DNA of 64,000 bases, from NCBI RefSeq assembly GCF_040802235.1, contig NC_133158.1, forward strand, positions 24,369,001-24,433,000, written 5' to 3'. The position numbers were made by a program, and so were the translations under genes. The DNA is from Manis javanica (lineage: Eukaryota; Chordata; Mammalia; Pholidota; Manidae). Each line of letters starts with the position of its first letter. Position 1 is the stretch's first letter. Positions 1-12,900 of the stretch are shown in pieces. Below the pieces are notes generated by a model. That model made no database searches, was not told the origin of the DNA, and saw nothing but the letters and a program-made list of their open reading frames with translations.

Positions 1-1270
1 TTCCCAGGAAGTTGTGCATGGGTTTGTGGAAAAGTGCCAGGGCATGAGGGCTGAGCTACCAGGGGTAGAATTCCTGCAGAGGGAGTCCGCGCAGCTCAGG
101 CATGGTGGTTTCTCTGCTCCAACGTGGCCCAGTTTGGCTGCTTCTCTTTCTTTACTGCAAATGATGTTTTTTTGCTTATTCGTTGTGCTTGATTTTAGGT
201 GTCTCAGAATTGTTTTTCAAACTCTGGCTATCCTGCAAGATGTGGGCTGCCAGACAAAATATTGGAGGCTCTTGGATTTCAGATTTAAATATTAATATTT
301 GTTTAGTATAACTATGTGCCATGTAATATTTAAATGAAATTTAAATTTAACTGGGCCTCAATACATTTATTTGCTAAGTCTGGCAACCATATGCAAGGAA
401 GATACATCCTCATTGAGGTAGTTTCTAATCCAAAATTTCAGGATCTTGCTGATGTGGTATTAGATCTCTAAATGTCATTGGCTCTGAGGATGCAGCACAA
501 GGTTTGCTGTTTTGAATTCTTTTTGGTTTGCTGAACTGTCCTACCCCTTCTTTTGGATGGGTGTGTGTTGTGTGTCTGTCCAGGAAGCTAGGCCTGGTGG
601 GTGAGGTTCCTGTTACAGCTGGCAGCAGAGCACATTAAGATAAAGGGATGTTTCCAGCAAGATGACAAGGAGTTGAAAAGGCAGTTCCAAAAACATTTTG
701 AAGGGTGATAAAAATGGGCTTCTTTCCCAGAACATAATCATAGCACAACTAGTTAGAAAACACATTATGTGGTTGATGGACCATTTATCAGTGCTTAGAA
801 CAAAATATCTGAGACCAAATAACTGGAAGTTTGAATTGGTCCAGTTGTTCCCCTTTTATTTATCAACAAATAACACGTTGGGTGCCGGGGGGTACTGGAA
901 AACAGGTAAACAGCCTTAAAGCTCCCCTTCTCACAGTTCATGGGAGGTGACAGAAACACATTTAGTTGAAAGACTGTATGAAAAGTGTGAACAGATAAAA
1001 AGTATGAACCGAATTCTGGCCCCGTGTTTCTTGCAAAACCAATTTATAAGGTCAAGTTCAATCAAACACATGACATTTTTCCACCACTACGTCCGTCCCC
1101 CTACATAAGTGGGGTTTTTTTTAAACATAATTATTTTCTCAAATTGGTTACTATGCCTTTCCTTGAAGAGAAAGCACTCAAATAGCCCCTAATTAGTATC
1201 CATGAGGTTAGATGCAGATAAACAGCGACCACCTGTCCCGATCTGGCTCCTGCCCTGTTTCCTGTAAATA
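1..1270. other. Intergenic, no recognised feature
   Basis: AT-rich sequence with no convincing coding exon, RNA gene or named repeat. By conserved gene order it should lie near the 3' end of CNTN4, but I see no contactin coding sequence and cannot tell a 3' UTR from intergenic DNA. Confidence 0.5.
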
Positions 1271-1279
1271 AAGTCAAAT

Positions 1280-2170
1280 TGAGGGGCCTGCACGCTCGCC
1301 CCGTGCGGCCGGTGGCTGCTCTAGGGCTGCAATGCAGCCATCACAGAGACCAGAAGGCAGCTGAACGAAGTACAACCCGACGTCTCACGTCTCGGCCAGC
1401 TGACCTTTGAACTATGACCCAGTGCCTTCTGGTCCATTTTCTTCCTGCCATGTTCCCCTCCGGTGTTTGTGTTACTTCATTTTATCCGGACAGGAACCAG
1501 TCTTTACTTTTCGTTTTAATAAATGCTGCTAATAACACACCTCCGTGGTGAAAAGAGCCCGCTGCCGCTTTACACCAATTCCTGTGGCTGCCATTCGGGT
1601 CGGCGGGAGCGTTGCAGAGGCCTGCCCGGAGGCCGGCGCCGCCCCCACTGTGAGTTTCTGCGACTTATTCTTACCCTGATGATGGTTCAACCTCGGGCGC
1701 AGGACAGCATCGGTCAGGGAGGGACCCCGTGGAGTTGTGTAGGTTCAAGGCGAAGGTAGTTCTGTCGTTTGGTGTCCTCGTGAGAACCTGCGTGCTGTCT
1801 CCGGTCGGTTGCACCAGCTCTTCTTCGGCTGTTAGGCGCAGACACGACGGGACGCCGCCCAGGCCTCGGAGCGCTGCTGCCTTAAGCCAGACGACATGCT
1901 TCCTCATAGGATGAGGTACAGGAGAAGCGACGGGAGGTGCCGCAGCGGCGCGGGAGGCCCCCGGGACTTGGGAAATAAAGTGTCAGAGAGGTTGAAGGGG
2001 CTTTTCCACCAGGGAAAGATCCCCTGGGGGCCCGAGGGGCGCTCCGGGGACGTGGCTCTGGGGGCTTCTCTCGGCGTGAGGGAGGTATGCGAGGCTTTGG
2101 ACGGGGTGAGGGAGGCAGTTGTGCCCTTTGCACAGATCCTTCAAAAGACAGGAAATGAGGGCTGCCGGGA
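1280..2170. promoter_or_regulatory. CpG-rich stretch without an assigned gene
   Basis: Repeated dense CpG (for example at 1284-1316, 1590-1650, 1840-1960 and 2030-2110) stands out from the AT-rich DNA on both sides. No recognised exon or repeat explains it. It could be an orphan CpG island, the promoter of a noncoding RNA, or part of an unannotated terminal exon. Confidence 0.45.
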
Positions 2171-3920
2171 GTGGTGTGTGGCCTAGCAGAGGGTTAGTGG
2201 TGCGGACAAGGAAGGATTCAAGGGGAAACGTGAGAAATGTGCTTCTGTTCAGTTTGCTGCCTTAGTTCGCTGTCATGGGTGTTAAACATTTCTCATTTCG
2301 AATTGCATTTAAGTTCACATTACTACCTAAAATAGAGGGATAGTGGGAGGACGGAGGATTGTTTTCGGGTTCAGTATAATATTAAAAAAGGAATGGTTTT
2401 CAAATGCTTCTACTTTGGAACTTGATGTGTAGGACTAGGGGCAGGAACAGCTACAGTCTTTGTCCCCAGGATCCTGGGCTCAGTCCTGTTCTAATTAGGT
2501 TGTTCCCCTCTACTCGTGCCATCAAAGATTGTTTTCCATTCTTTGTTCTCGCTTGCAGATACTACCTCATTTCCTTTACCAAATTATTAGCACCTAAGTT
2601 TTATTAATTCCACCAACAGATGGTCTTGACACATGCAAATCTCCCGAAAACGTTTGGATTTTTAATGGGTATGCTTTTTGCCCACGTGGAATTCTCCCCA
2701 AGCCTGCATAAGTAGTTCTAGGTCTTGAGGCATTTCAATGAGGCTCAGCTGGCTGGGCTGTTGGCAAACTGAACTTTCCCCCCGAGACTTCCCAGCACTT
2801 TCCCTGAGCTGTGCTTGGAGAATTACAGATGCCAAAGAAAGAGATTGGGTTGAAATCTTTCTGGAAAGGATATGTTAGGGAATCACAGTTTGTTCAAGTC
2901 TGTGACTGAAGGCTTTTAAGGAGGAAGGTGGCTGGCTCTGCACCCTGTTGTGGGAGGTGAGAAGATGTGGGTGCCCGTGTCTAATCAACCAGCCCACGAG
3001 GGTATTTCCTGGCATGTGAGTTTTCACATAGATTTGCCGCGACAAGGCTAGTGAAAGCAGAACAGGCCCCTCAAAATGTGCCACTTCTCAAGCCCAGCTC
3101 TTTTTATATGGCAATTTATGCATCACAACTTAGCTACATCATCAGCAAAACAAGACCCAGGCTGCACCAGCCAGATGGTCAGGCACACATGTACCTCTTG
3201 GTTGTTTCCAACCGTGTTCTCATTAGACATCCTCTTCCTTCCCATATTATTGCAGGCCCTGACCTGATCTCTGACAAATAGTGTTCATTCCTACCCATGT
3301 TTGAGGAGAGGGCTTAAAAGAAGGTGCTTTCTACGGGCCAGGTACTGCCCTTGACTCTGCAGATAAAAAGGTGGATTTCACATGAGCCCCATCCTCCCAG
3401 AGCTCAGAGGCTAGAGGAGAGATATCCAAACTGTGAACATAGTGTGACAGCTCCAAGAGCAGGGATGAGGCCGAGAACGAGAACCCAGAGGCAACAGTAA
3501 CCAAACTCCTTTTGAAGGCTTCACAGAGGAGGTGGTGAGGGATATGGTTTCCACAAGCCAAGCAGCAAGGAAAAGGAAGGTCATAATCCTCTGGGGGGAC
3601 CACGTGACTACTCTGTGTTGCTCCTGACACACTTATACCAAGAGCCAGATTGTGGCCTGTGTCAGTACCCAGGTGACAGCTGGCTGTTGAGGTCGAGGGA
3701 AGCCTCTGTGAATTGAGCACCAAAACAGAACTGGCCACATGGGATGTGGCTTCCATCTTCTCCAGCCTCCTAGGCCGGAGCAGTTTCTGAAATCCTAGGT
3801 TTCCCGGCTCCAGTTTGAAAGAGATGAGACAGAGTTCAATAAGCAAAAAAAAAAAAGGGTGTAGGTGGGGAAACAAAAGTTTTCTTTTGCAGGACTTCTC
3901 CATCACTTAATCCGTACCAG
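2171..3920. other. Intergenic, little recognised
   Basis: No coding sequence is supported. A stretch near 3330-3480 resembles an L2 fragment. The 191-codon open frame on the minus strand at 3331-3906 has no protein character. Confidence 0.5.
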
Positions 3921-3924
3921 TTGG

Positions 3925-4150
3925 TTTTCAAATTTTGGTCTTCATCACAGTTACCCAGGGCAGCAGTTTTCAAAGTCGGATTTAGAAACCAGCAGTATCA
4001 GCATCCTCTGGGAATTCACTGTACATACAGATTCTCAGGACCCCATCCCAGACCTTCTCAATCCAAAAGGCTGAGGGTGGGCCCAGCAATCTGATGTAGT
4101 GATCCTCCAGGTGATTGAAATGCATGCTCAAGTTGAAAATGCCTACCTAA
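3925..4150 (+). mobile_element. MER5-like DNA transposon fragment (hAT-Charlie type)
   Basis: The order of words (TTTTCAAAGT, CATCCTCTGGGAATT, AGATTCTCAGGACCCCATCC, GGGCCCAGCAATCTG, CCTCCAGGTGATT) matches the MER5A/B consensus as I know it. The family is non-autonomous and ancient. Confidence 0.75.
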
Positions 4151-4329
4151 GAATATTCATTAAAAATGCAGGTCTTTGAGCCCCCTTCACAGAGATTCCG
4201 GATGAGTCAGGTTATCAAACACTTCGCCTGTTATTGCAGCCGCTCCATGGGCTGTGAGCTCTCAGTCCCACCCCTAAGCAGGTTCCTGCTTCTTTCTCAC
4301 AGCCCCCTCCACATTACAGGGGTCACCTG

Positions 4330-4440
4330 GGCCTGGTATTTAACCTTCCACTATGCCATTTCCTATCTCAAAATCTCTCTGAACCTCAGTGAGTACATCT
4401 GTAAAATGGGAGCAGTAACACAGATGGTGTGGCCTGTTGG
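4330..4440 (+). mobile_element. MIR SINE fragment
   Basis: It has the MIR-type core 'aacctcagtgagtacatctg' followed by 'taaaatgggagcagtaa', the usual end of the conserved MIR core. Confidence 0.65.
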
Positions 4441-4485
4441 GGTGAGAGATGGCATGTTTGAAGTATCTCTGGCAGCTCCTGACAC

Positions 4486-4838
4486 TTGGTGTCAGTCAGC
4501 TCAGGCATTTGTAACAAAGTACTGCAGTCTGTGGCTTATAGACAACAGCAATTTATTTCTCATAGCTCTGGAGGCTGAAAGTCCCAGATCAAGGTTCACA
4601 CATGGTCAGGTTCTCGTGATCCCTCTTCCCGGTTGCAGAGTGCCCACTTCTGGTATCATCACATTGGGGACAGAAAGCTTTCTGGGGTCTCTTGTAAGGG
4701 CACTAGTCCCATTCAGGAGGGCTCCACTCTCATGACCTAATAGTCCCAAAGGTCCCGCCTCCCAGTACTTCACACTGGGAGTTTCAGTATATGAATGGGG
4801 GTGTAGGGGGTGGGGAGACACACAGCCTATAACACTCG
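4486..4838 (-). mobile_element. Solo LTR of an ancient ERVL-MaLR element (MST/MLT1 type)
   Basis: Read on the minus strand it runs from a CATTCATATACTGAAACTCC-like 5' part, through 'gggaggcgggacctttggga' and 'ctcctgaatgggactagtgc', to an AATAAA-containing 3' end with 'ctccagagctatgagaaata'. These are MaLR LTR landmarks. No internal retroviral genes remain. Confidence 0.7.
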
Positions 4839-5366
4839 GAAACAAGGAATAACTAACAGCTGTCACACCACTGTGCCTGCTGCCCTGTGCCCAACTCCCT
4901 GCTCGTTGCGGTGATGATTTGGGTACTTACAGGCCCTCAAAGCTTTTGTTAGTAATTGTGCCCATTCTTGGATCAAACTGACCACAGCAGCTGGAAAGCA
5001 TATAGTGTGTGCCACCGTGGCAGGGGCCCTGAGCACTGCCACCTTCTCAGCTACCACTATCCTCAGCTTCCTGTTCCAGGGCCATGTGCAGTCAGCACTG
5101 TTTGAGCCCCTTCAAGGACTAATTGTCCCTGCTTCCTGCTTTGTGGTCAGGCCATACCTGTCCTTGGTCCTGCTTGTACATCACCCATGAAAAAGGTGTC
5201 TGACCTAGAGGGCAGACTCACATAGGAGGATGTTGAGATGAGGCATTAGGTTAGATTTAAGATGTTTCTGGGATGCCTAGGATCCCTTGCAAACCTAAGT
5301 CAACCATGTACTACCTGACCAGATGCCCAGTAACTTACTCCAAACTCTGCAAGCAGACATATTTCC
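4839..5366. other. Intergenic, no recognised feature
   Basis: I see no coding, RNA or repeat feature in this stretch. Confidence 0.5.
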
Positions 5367-8300
5367 AGCAAGTTTATTCTTTTTTTATATAATTTTTTTA
5401 TTAAAGTATCATTGATATACAATCTTATGAAGATTTCATATAAACATTATGGTTTCAACATTCACCCATATTATCAAGTCCTCACACCTCCATGGCAGTC
5501 ACTGTCCATCAGCGTACTAAGATGCTATAGAGTCATTACTTGTCATTCTCCGTGCTGTACTGCCTTCCCTGTGACCTACCTATATTGTGATTGTGAATTA
5601 TAGTTCCCTTTGATCCCTGTCTCTCTCCCTCCCAGCACCTTCCCTTTGGTAACTGCTAGTCCCTTCTTGGAGTCTGTGAGTCCATTGCTGTTTTGTTCCT
5701 TCAGTTTTACTTTCTTGTTACTCTCCACAAATGAGTGAAATCATTGGGTACTTGTCTTTCTCCACCTGGCTTATTTCACTGAGCATAATACCTTCTAGCT
5801 CTGTCCATGTTGTTGCAAATGGTAGGATTCATTTTCTTTTTATGGCTGAATAATATTCCGTTGTGTATACATACTACATCTTCTTTATCCATTCGTCTAT
5901 TGATGGACACTTAGGTTGCTTCCATATCTTGGCTATTGTAAATACCATTGTGATAAACATAGGGATACATATGTCTTTTTGAATATGAGAACTTGTTTTC
6001 TTCAGGCAAATTCCTATCAGTGTAATTACTGGGTTGAATGGTATTTTTTAAATAGAGTTTTTGTTTTATTATTCTTTTTTTGAGTGGTATTTCTATTTTG
6101 AGTTTTTTGAGGAACTTCCATACTGCTTTCCACAATGGTTGAACTAAATTACATTCCCACCAACAGTGTAGGAGGGTTGCCCTTTCTCCACATCCTTGCC
6201 AGCATTTGTTTCTTATCTATTGGATATTGGCCATCCTAACTGTTGTGAGGTGACATCTCATTCTGGTTTTAATTTGCATTTCCTTGATGATTAGCAATGT
6301 AGAGCATCTTTCATGTGTCTGTTGGCTGTCCACATTTCTTCTTTGGAGAAGTGTCTCCAGATCCTCTGCCCATTTTTAAACATATTACTTACTTTTTGAG
6401 TGTTGAGGCATATGAGTTCTTTATATATTTTAAATGTTAACCCCTTATCAGATAAATCATTTACAAGTATTTATCCCATATTGTAGGATGCCTTTTTGCT
6501 CTGCTGGTGGTGTCCTTACTCTACAGAAGCTCCTATGCTTGGTACATTGATATTTATAATGGTCATATCCTCTTATTGGACTGACCCCTTTATCGTTCTG
6601 TAATGTCCTTCTTTGTCTCTTGTTGCTTTCTTTGTTTTGAAATCCATTTTGTCTGATGTAAGTACTGCAACTCCTGCTCCTTTCTCCCTATTAGTTGCAT
6701 GAAATGTCTTTTTCCGTCCCTTCACTTTTAGTCTGTGTATGTCTTTGGGTTTAAAGTGAGTCTCTTATAGGCAGCATATATATGGGTTTTGTTTTTTTAT
6801 CCATTTTGCATCTCTGTGTCTTTGATTGGTGCTTTCAGTCCATTTAGATTTAGGGTGATTATCAATACATATGTACTTCTGCCATTGCAGCCTTTAGATT
6901 CGTGGTTACCAAAGTTCAAGGGCAGCTTCTTTACTGTCTAACTAACTGAACTCACTTATTATGCTATTTCAAACACCATCTAAAAATCCTTTTTTTCTTC
7001 CTTCTCTACTCTTTATATATTAGGTTTCATATTCCATACTCTCTTTCTATCCCTTGACTGACTTTGTGTGTAGTTGATTTAATTCTGTATTTGCTTAGTA
7101 ATTAATTGGTCTACTTCCTTTACTGTGGTTTCATTTTCTCTGATGACAGCTATTTAGCCTTAGGAGCACTCCCATATAGAACAGTCCCTTTAAGATAGAC
7201 TATAGAGATGGTTTGTGGGTGGTGAATTCCCTTAGCTTTTGCTTTATTTGGAAATTGTTTAATCCCTGCTTCAAATTTAAATGATAATCTTGCCAGATAG
7301 AGTATTCTTCATTGGAGGCCCTTCTGTTTCATTGTGTTAAATATATCATGCCAATCCCTTCTGGCCTGTACAGTTTCTGCTGAGAAGTCTGCCGATAGCC
7401 TGATGAGATTTCCTTTGTAAGTGATCTTTTTTCTCTCTCTGGCTGCTTTCAGTATTCTCTCCTTGTCCTTGATCTTTGCCATTTTAACTATTATATGTCT
7501 TGGTGTTGTCTTCCTAGGGTTCCTTATGTCGGGAGGTCTCTGTATACTTCCATGACCTGAGAGACTATTTCGTTGCCCAGATTGGGGAAGTTTTCAACAA
7601 TGAGTACCTCAAAGATACTTTTTATCCCTTTTTCTCTCTCCTTCTTCTGGTACCCCTATAACGTGAATATTATTCCATTTAAATTGCTTGCAGAGCTTTC
7701 TTAACTATTCTGTCATTCCTAGAGATCCTTTTTTCTCTCTGTGTCTCAGTTTTGTTTTCCTGTTCTCTAATTTTTATCTCATTTACTCTCTCCTCTACCT
7801 AATCTAATCTTTTAAATCTCTCCCTTGTATGTTTCACCTTAGATATTGTATTTTTCAAAATTTCTCTCTCTTGGTTAAAATCCTCCCTGAGTTCTTGAAT
7901 ATTTTTCTGTAGCTTTGTGAGCATGTTTATGACTTTTATTTTGATATGTTAATCAAGAAGATTTGTGATTTCAGTTTCACTAAGCCCTCGTTCTGGCATT
8001 TTATTTCTTGTAATTTTGTTTGGACCAAATTCCTTTTCCACTTCATTTTTTTAGTGTTTTCTGTGGAATAATAACTTTGTGTAGGTGGTGCCCTTTAGTG
8101 CCCAGTAGCTCTACTTTCTGGAGCTGCCGTGCACCTGTGGCAATGGCAGGGGTTGCAGGTGAGTGGAAGCGGTGCCTGCCAGAAGGAAAAAACTTGGCTG
8201 GGAGGGTTTCCTGCCTTCCCGGCTGTAATGCTGCCTCCACTGCCAGGCCCAGTGAGCTGTGTGTGCAGGAAGGAGCCTCTGCATTATGCCCCTGTAGCTG

Positions 8301-9048
8301 CTGTAGGTGGGGCCACCCTCCAGCTGGTCTGGCGCAATGGTGGGGGCAGCAGTGAGCTGGACCAGCACCAGCAGGGAGGAAGGAGTGTCTGGCTCTGTAC
8401 CACAGTGGAGGGCCTCAAGCTGCGTTGTCAGCCAGAGGGATGGAGTATCTGCAGCTCCTGAGAGTTCCCAACATGCTGAGCTGAGCATGCCACAAAGGTT
8501 TTGTCTACCTGTCATTATCCTGAGCAGCAAGGTGTGTGTAATCCTTGCCCCTTTAGCACCCCTCTTGTTGGGAAGTTTTTCAAACTGCCTGCTTTTCTTT
8601 TGTCTCAGTGGGCTGGTTGTTCATACCTGTTCTGCACAAGCAGCTGAAATCTCAGCCTCTCTGAGTATTCTGCCCGTCTTTGCTTTCCAACCCCACTAAT
8701 CTCCAGAGCACTGTGTAATGTGGGTTTGTGTTTCTGGAGCAGATCTGCAGGGCTGGGTGTTCAGCAGTCCTTGGATTCTACTCTTTCTCTGCTTTGTTTC
8801 TCTTCTGCCTGTTAGCCGGGGTTGGGGAAGGGCTCTTGTGTCCTGCAGGACTGTGACTTTGCTACTTTACCCTTTTCTGTGATGTCTTCTCTTTTCCCCA
8901 GATGTAGGCGGTCTGTTCTGCAGTCTTCAGGTCACATTTTCAGGATTAGTTGTATTTGCTGTATTTTCTTTTTTTATGTGATTTTGGGAAAAGGTTTCTG
9001 CCCCACTTCTCACGCCACCATCTTTTTTATTTTAGCAAGTTCATTCTT
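5367..9048 (-). mobile_element. Internally deleted LINE-1 with target-site duplication
   Basis: The element is on the minus strand. Its GC-rich 5' UTR begins near 9030 (AAGATGGTGGCGTGAGAAG) and covers about 8.1-9.0 kb. ORF1-like sequence follows at about 6.9-8.0 kb, then the start of ORF2 (endonuclease region, about 6.54-6.92 kb), then directly the C-terminal end of ORF2 and the 3' UTR (5.38-6.53 kb). The reverse-transcriptase part is missing. AGCAAGTTTATTCTT at 5367-5381 and AGCAAGTTCATTCTT at 9034-9048 form a 15-bp target-site duplication with one mismatch. All reading frames are broken. Confidence 0.85.
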
Positions 9049-9824
9049 AATCAAGTGATCCCTTTCACAACACAATTCCACCCTTTACCTTTCTAAATAC
9101 ATTCCTAGAATATCAAGTCTGCCTTCAGTAATATAATCTTCAAGCAAAATCCTGTCCTCTCATTTGGTATGAAGTAATATATTAGGTTTTCATTTTATAA
9201 TTAGTTTGCCTCAAATTATGCTACTGAAATCATGCTTATGGAACTTGAGATAATCTTTATCTCTCTCACCGCCACCCTTACCCTGGCCCCCCTCCACACA
9301 CACTACCTGGAAAAAATGGGGGTAAAAAGGATTCTAAAACTCGGGGGGAAAAAAGCACCATGGCTCCCACTTGCCATAGGAAAGACAGTCTTGAATCCAA
9401 GCTCACCAGGCTGGTACAAAATGCTTTCTTCCTGAGATTTTAGCTGGGTCTTATCACTGGCAGTTTAAACAGCCAAGCTGGCATTCCCAGAGGAAACACG
9501 GTTAATATTATCTGTAAAAATTGTCTCCTGCACAGAAGTTTGAGGGAAATAATGCACATCCCAAAGCCTGGCAGGTAAGGTGCTACCCTGTGTGGAGTGG
9601 GAAGGGTAGACATGGCTGAATGGTCAGATTAATCTGTCATCCTGAGTGAGCAAGGAGATTTTGATGAGGCATCTACACTTGTGAGAGATTTGTCTGGGTG
9701 TATTGCCTTACCGCTAATTGAGTATTCAGTAAATTCTGAACTTCTAGTGAACAAACAGCAGTTTCTGTTCTTACTGCTTAGGCATGTTGAGTATCAGTTC
9801 AGTTTTGGAATGGCACATGGGCCA
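9049..9824 (-). other. IL5RA: Probable IL5RA 3' UTR and downstream flank
   Basis: This is unique-looking sequence between the IL5RA stop codon and the L1 insertion. No AATAAA or ATTAAA on the minus strand was found inside it. The first AATAAA is at 9031-9026, about 0.8 kb past the stop and exactly at the 5' edge of the L1; another is in the far target-site copy (5379-5374). The true polyadenylation site is unknown. Confidence 0.45.
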
Positions 9825-9911
9825 TCAGAACACAGAATCTTCGAGGATCTCCAGTCCAGGCTCTTCCATGTAACTTATGACTTCAGTTTCTGTTTCATTG
9901 GAACCACTTTT
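9825..9911 (-). CDS. IL5RA: IL5RA coding exon 10 (C-terminal tail and stop)
   Basis: Residues 391-418 and the TGA stop (9827-9825). Acceptor TTTTGCAG. It reads K-S-G-S-N-E-T-E-T-E-V-I-S-Y-M-E-E-P-G-L, ending L-E-D-S-V-F as in human. The exon continues into the 3' UTR. Confidence 0.95.
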   Translation of the reverse strand, partial: KSGSNETETEVISYMEEPGLEILEDSVF

Positions 9912-12900
9912 CTGCAAAACAAAACACCCTTCCTTACCTGTCTTTTAGAGAACTTCTCATTTCTTCAAATTTCCTTGCATTTGGTTTTAAGTCTGTTTTG
10001 CTTATAAAAGTAATAAAAGTTCACTGAAGAAAATAAGGAAAATACAATAGGAAGAAGACAAAAAAATACGCATAAACCTACATCCCAAACAGTGCCTACT
10101 GTTTCTCTTTAGCCCTTTTTTCTAGGTATACAGTTATCTTCACAGTTCTATGACGGCAAATGGATAAACAGCTTTATAAATTGGTTTATTTCTGTGAGGC
10201 ATCATATCATATTTGAAATTATATTTTATGTGTTCTTTGGCTGAATGATTTTTTAAAGCACCATCACATTCTATCCAATGTTTATTGTAGTGTTCTCCTA
10301 AATTTGGATATGTGTTATATCCATTTTGGGCTGTTATAAATAATGCAGATATTAATTAGAAAATTCATGACAAAAATAATATCACCTGTAAGATCATATT
10401 TCTCCACCTCATTTATTCATCCAACAGATTTTTAATACCTACCCTACCCTGGACACTGCTGTGCATTGGGTATGCAGTAATAAACACAACAGGCATAGTC
10501 TCTGCCTTCTGGACTTTACCTTAAATAGTTTATAGTTACTGTCTGGTTCCCAGTGTAGAAACAGAGAACAGCTGGAAACCAGTCTAACAAATTGAAAGCT
10601 CAGAATAAGATTCTTTACAATAAGCCTACTTTTTTTATTGCTAAAGGCCAAGTTATTCCCTCCTTCATCCCACCCTCCAACTCCAGGATCTGTCTCTTGA
10701 GTTTTACCAAAAAAATTCCTAACTCAGGTCTAGACAAGCAAAAGCTTGCTTAATGAGGGCTCTGAGATGGCAGATGCCTTCTAATCCCAGGGCGTGGGCT
10801 CGCATGCCAAACGCAGGGGTGCAAGTTGTAATTAAAAGCACAGGGTTTACTTTCCCATAGCTGAAGGCTTCCTGGTGGTTGGCCAGACTGTCCCTGCCGA
10901 TAACACTAATGGGCCCTCTTGCTGTCCTTGTAGCAGAGGCCCCAGGAGTGGGACGGCCAGGCTCTGCCTTTGGAGGTGGAGGTGGAGGTGGGGGCGCTGC
11001 CCCATGTGGCCCCCCTGTGGTCAGCTCTGCACTTGCTGACTTATTCTTGCAAGTAGAGGATTTTGCTCTAGGGCGGAGAGCAGGCAGTGGCATTTCATTT
11101 GTCCAGTTCTACCTGCTATGTCTCTGGGTCTCCGTGTCTCTGTTTCTGCCCCTCTCACTGGCCTGTGTTTACATGAAAGTGTACCACTTGAGAAGAGAGT
11201 AAGTTGTCCTGAGGAGCCTGGTGGTGCTGAGCTCTGACATTAATCCTGTGTTTGTTCTGAAACCAGCTTTGTCAACCCCAAGTGGTTATTTTGTACACAT
11301 GACTTGATTTTAATTAACAACAAACCACAAGCTTATACAATAAGCTCTTAAGCCAGTTCCCTTCACCAACCTCAGAATATTAAAGGAAATCTTTGGGGAC
11401 TCTGTAGGGAAATTAAATAACAGCATTAAGATGTTGTATTAAGAGGCCAGGACAGATGACTTCTGTCTGCCTCTTAAACACAGTTTCTCCAGGACGAGAA
11501 GAGGGGTTTGAAAGCCCAAATTCAGATGCACTGAAACAGAGCACCACACAGGAGCCCTCTGTCCTTCCAGAAATGCTCTGGGTTAATGAGCAATCAGCTG
11601 CACCCCAAAAGGGAGGACACAGGGATGGAAAGAAGAGCAGAGTGGGTTTTTTGCCAGCCTCAGTTCTCCGTCACTAGGTGAGAGGTTCTCATTGTTTACA
11701 ACCATTCCCAAACCCAAACTGCAAACCCTAAACAAAGGTCACAGCTTATTAAAAATGAACCATTTTGATGAGTATTTCACCTTAGCTGTCCCTCCAACCA
11801 GTCACCAGCTGATTTATCCAATCCTGTGTTACCTTATTAAAGAGGGAACTAAAGTTGTTAAGGAAATTGCTTGATTTGTATTAGCAGTCTGCAGTCTATA
11901 GCCTGTGGACTGACTATATCTGGCTCACTGTCTGTTTTGGTAAATAAAGTTTTACTGGCCAGAGCTGAGCTCATTCATTGGCATGCTGTCTGTGGCTGCT
12001 TTCACACTATGGTGGCAGCATCGGATCACTGCGATAAACCATTTGGCCTTCAAATGTTTGTATCTGGCTCTTTATTGAAGTTTGCTGATTCCTACTCTTA
12101 ACCATTCAAATTAAGGACAAACTTGACAAGCAATGTGCAGTAACTACACTGAAAATGACAAAACATTGCTGAGAAAAATTAGAACTAGAGTGATGTGTGA
12201 TGTTTACTACAAGTCAAAAGACTCATTATTGTTAAGATGTCACTTCTCTCAAAATTACCTGTGATACAATATAGTCCTGATCAAGATCCCAGCAGCTGTT
12301 TTTTTGTTTGGTTTGGAGTTTTTTGTAGAAATTGATAAACTGGCTCTAAAATTTATATGGAAAAGCAAAGGACCTAAAATAAGCAAAACAACTTTGGGGG
12401 GGAGGATCATGTTTGGAAGCTTTATACTGCCTGGTCTCCAGGTAGGTATACAATAAAGCTGCAGTAATTCAAATGGGATTATATTGGTAGGAGGACAGTC
12501 AAACAGGCAAATAAAATTAAATAGACCAGAAATAGACCTGCACATATATGGGAAAACTGATTTTCAGCAAGTATGCCAAGACAATTCACTGGGGAAAAGG
12601 ATGACGTGTGTGTGTGTGTGTATTTAACCAATGGTGCTAGAACACTTGGGTAGTCATTAAGTGAGTATTCAGTTAAGCCTAAGAGCTCTGAACAGTGAAT
12701 AGGGCCTAAGAAATTAATATTTGGGGAAATCAGTTGCCTTCTCACTGGTTCTTTATACAAAGGAACTACGAAAAATCCCCTGAAAAACTTTAGTGATTAG
12801 GGTACCTGTGGGCAGAAACATGGATTCTTGAAATGTCAGAGCTAAAGGGACATCAGACAGCTCATTTTTGTTCCATACCGTAAAAAAAGGGAAGTCCATG

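Noticed and set aside
3331-3906. 191-codon open frame on the minus strand
   Set aside because: No domain, no splice-compatible structure, and part of it overlaps an L2-like stretch; the composition is that of translated noncoding DNA.
4166-4735. 189-codon open frame on the plus strand
   Set aside because: It is made of MIR and MaLR LTR sequence.
8020-8699. Several overlapping frames of 110-139 codons on both strands
   Set aside because: They fall in the GC-rich 5' UTR of the L1 at 5367-9048 and have no protein character.
10719-11202. Opposite-strand frames with Pro- and Gly-rich runs
   Set aside because: The runs come from a short GGAGGT repeat; no coding evidence was found.
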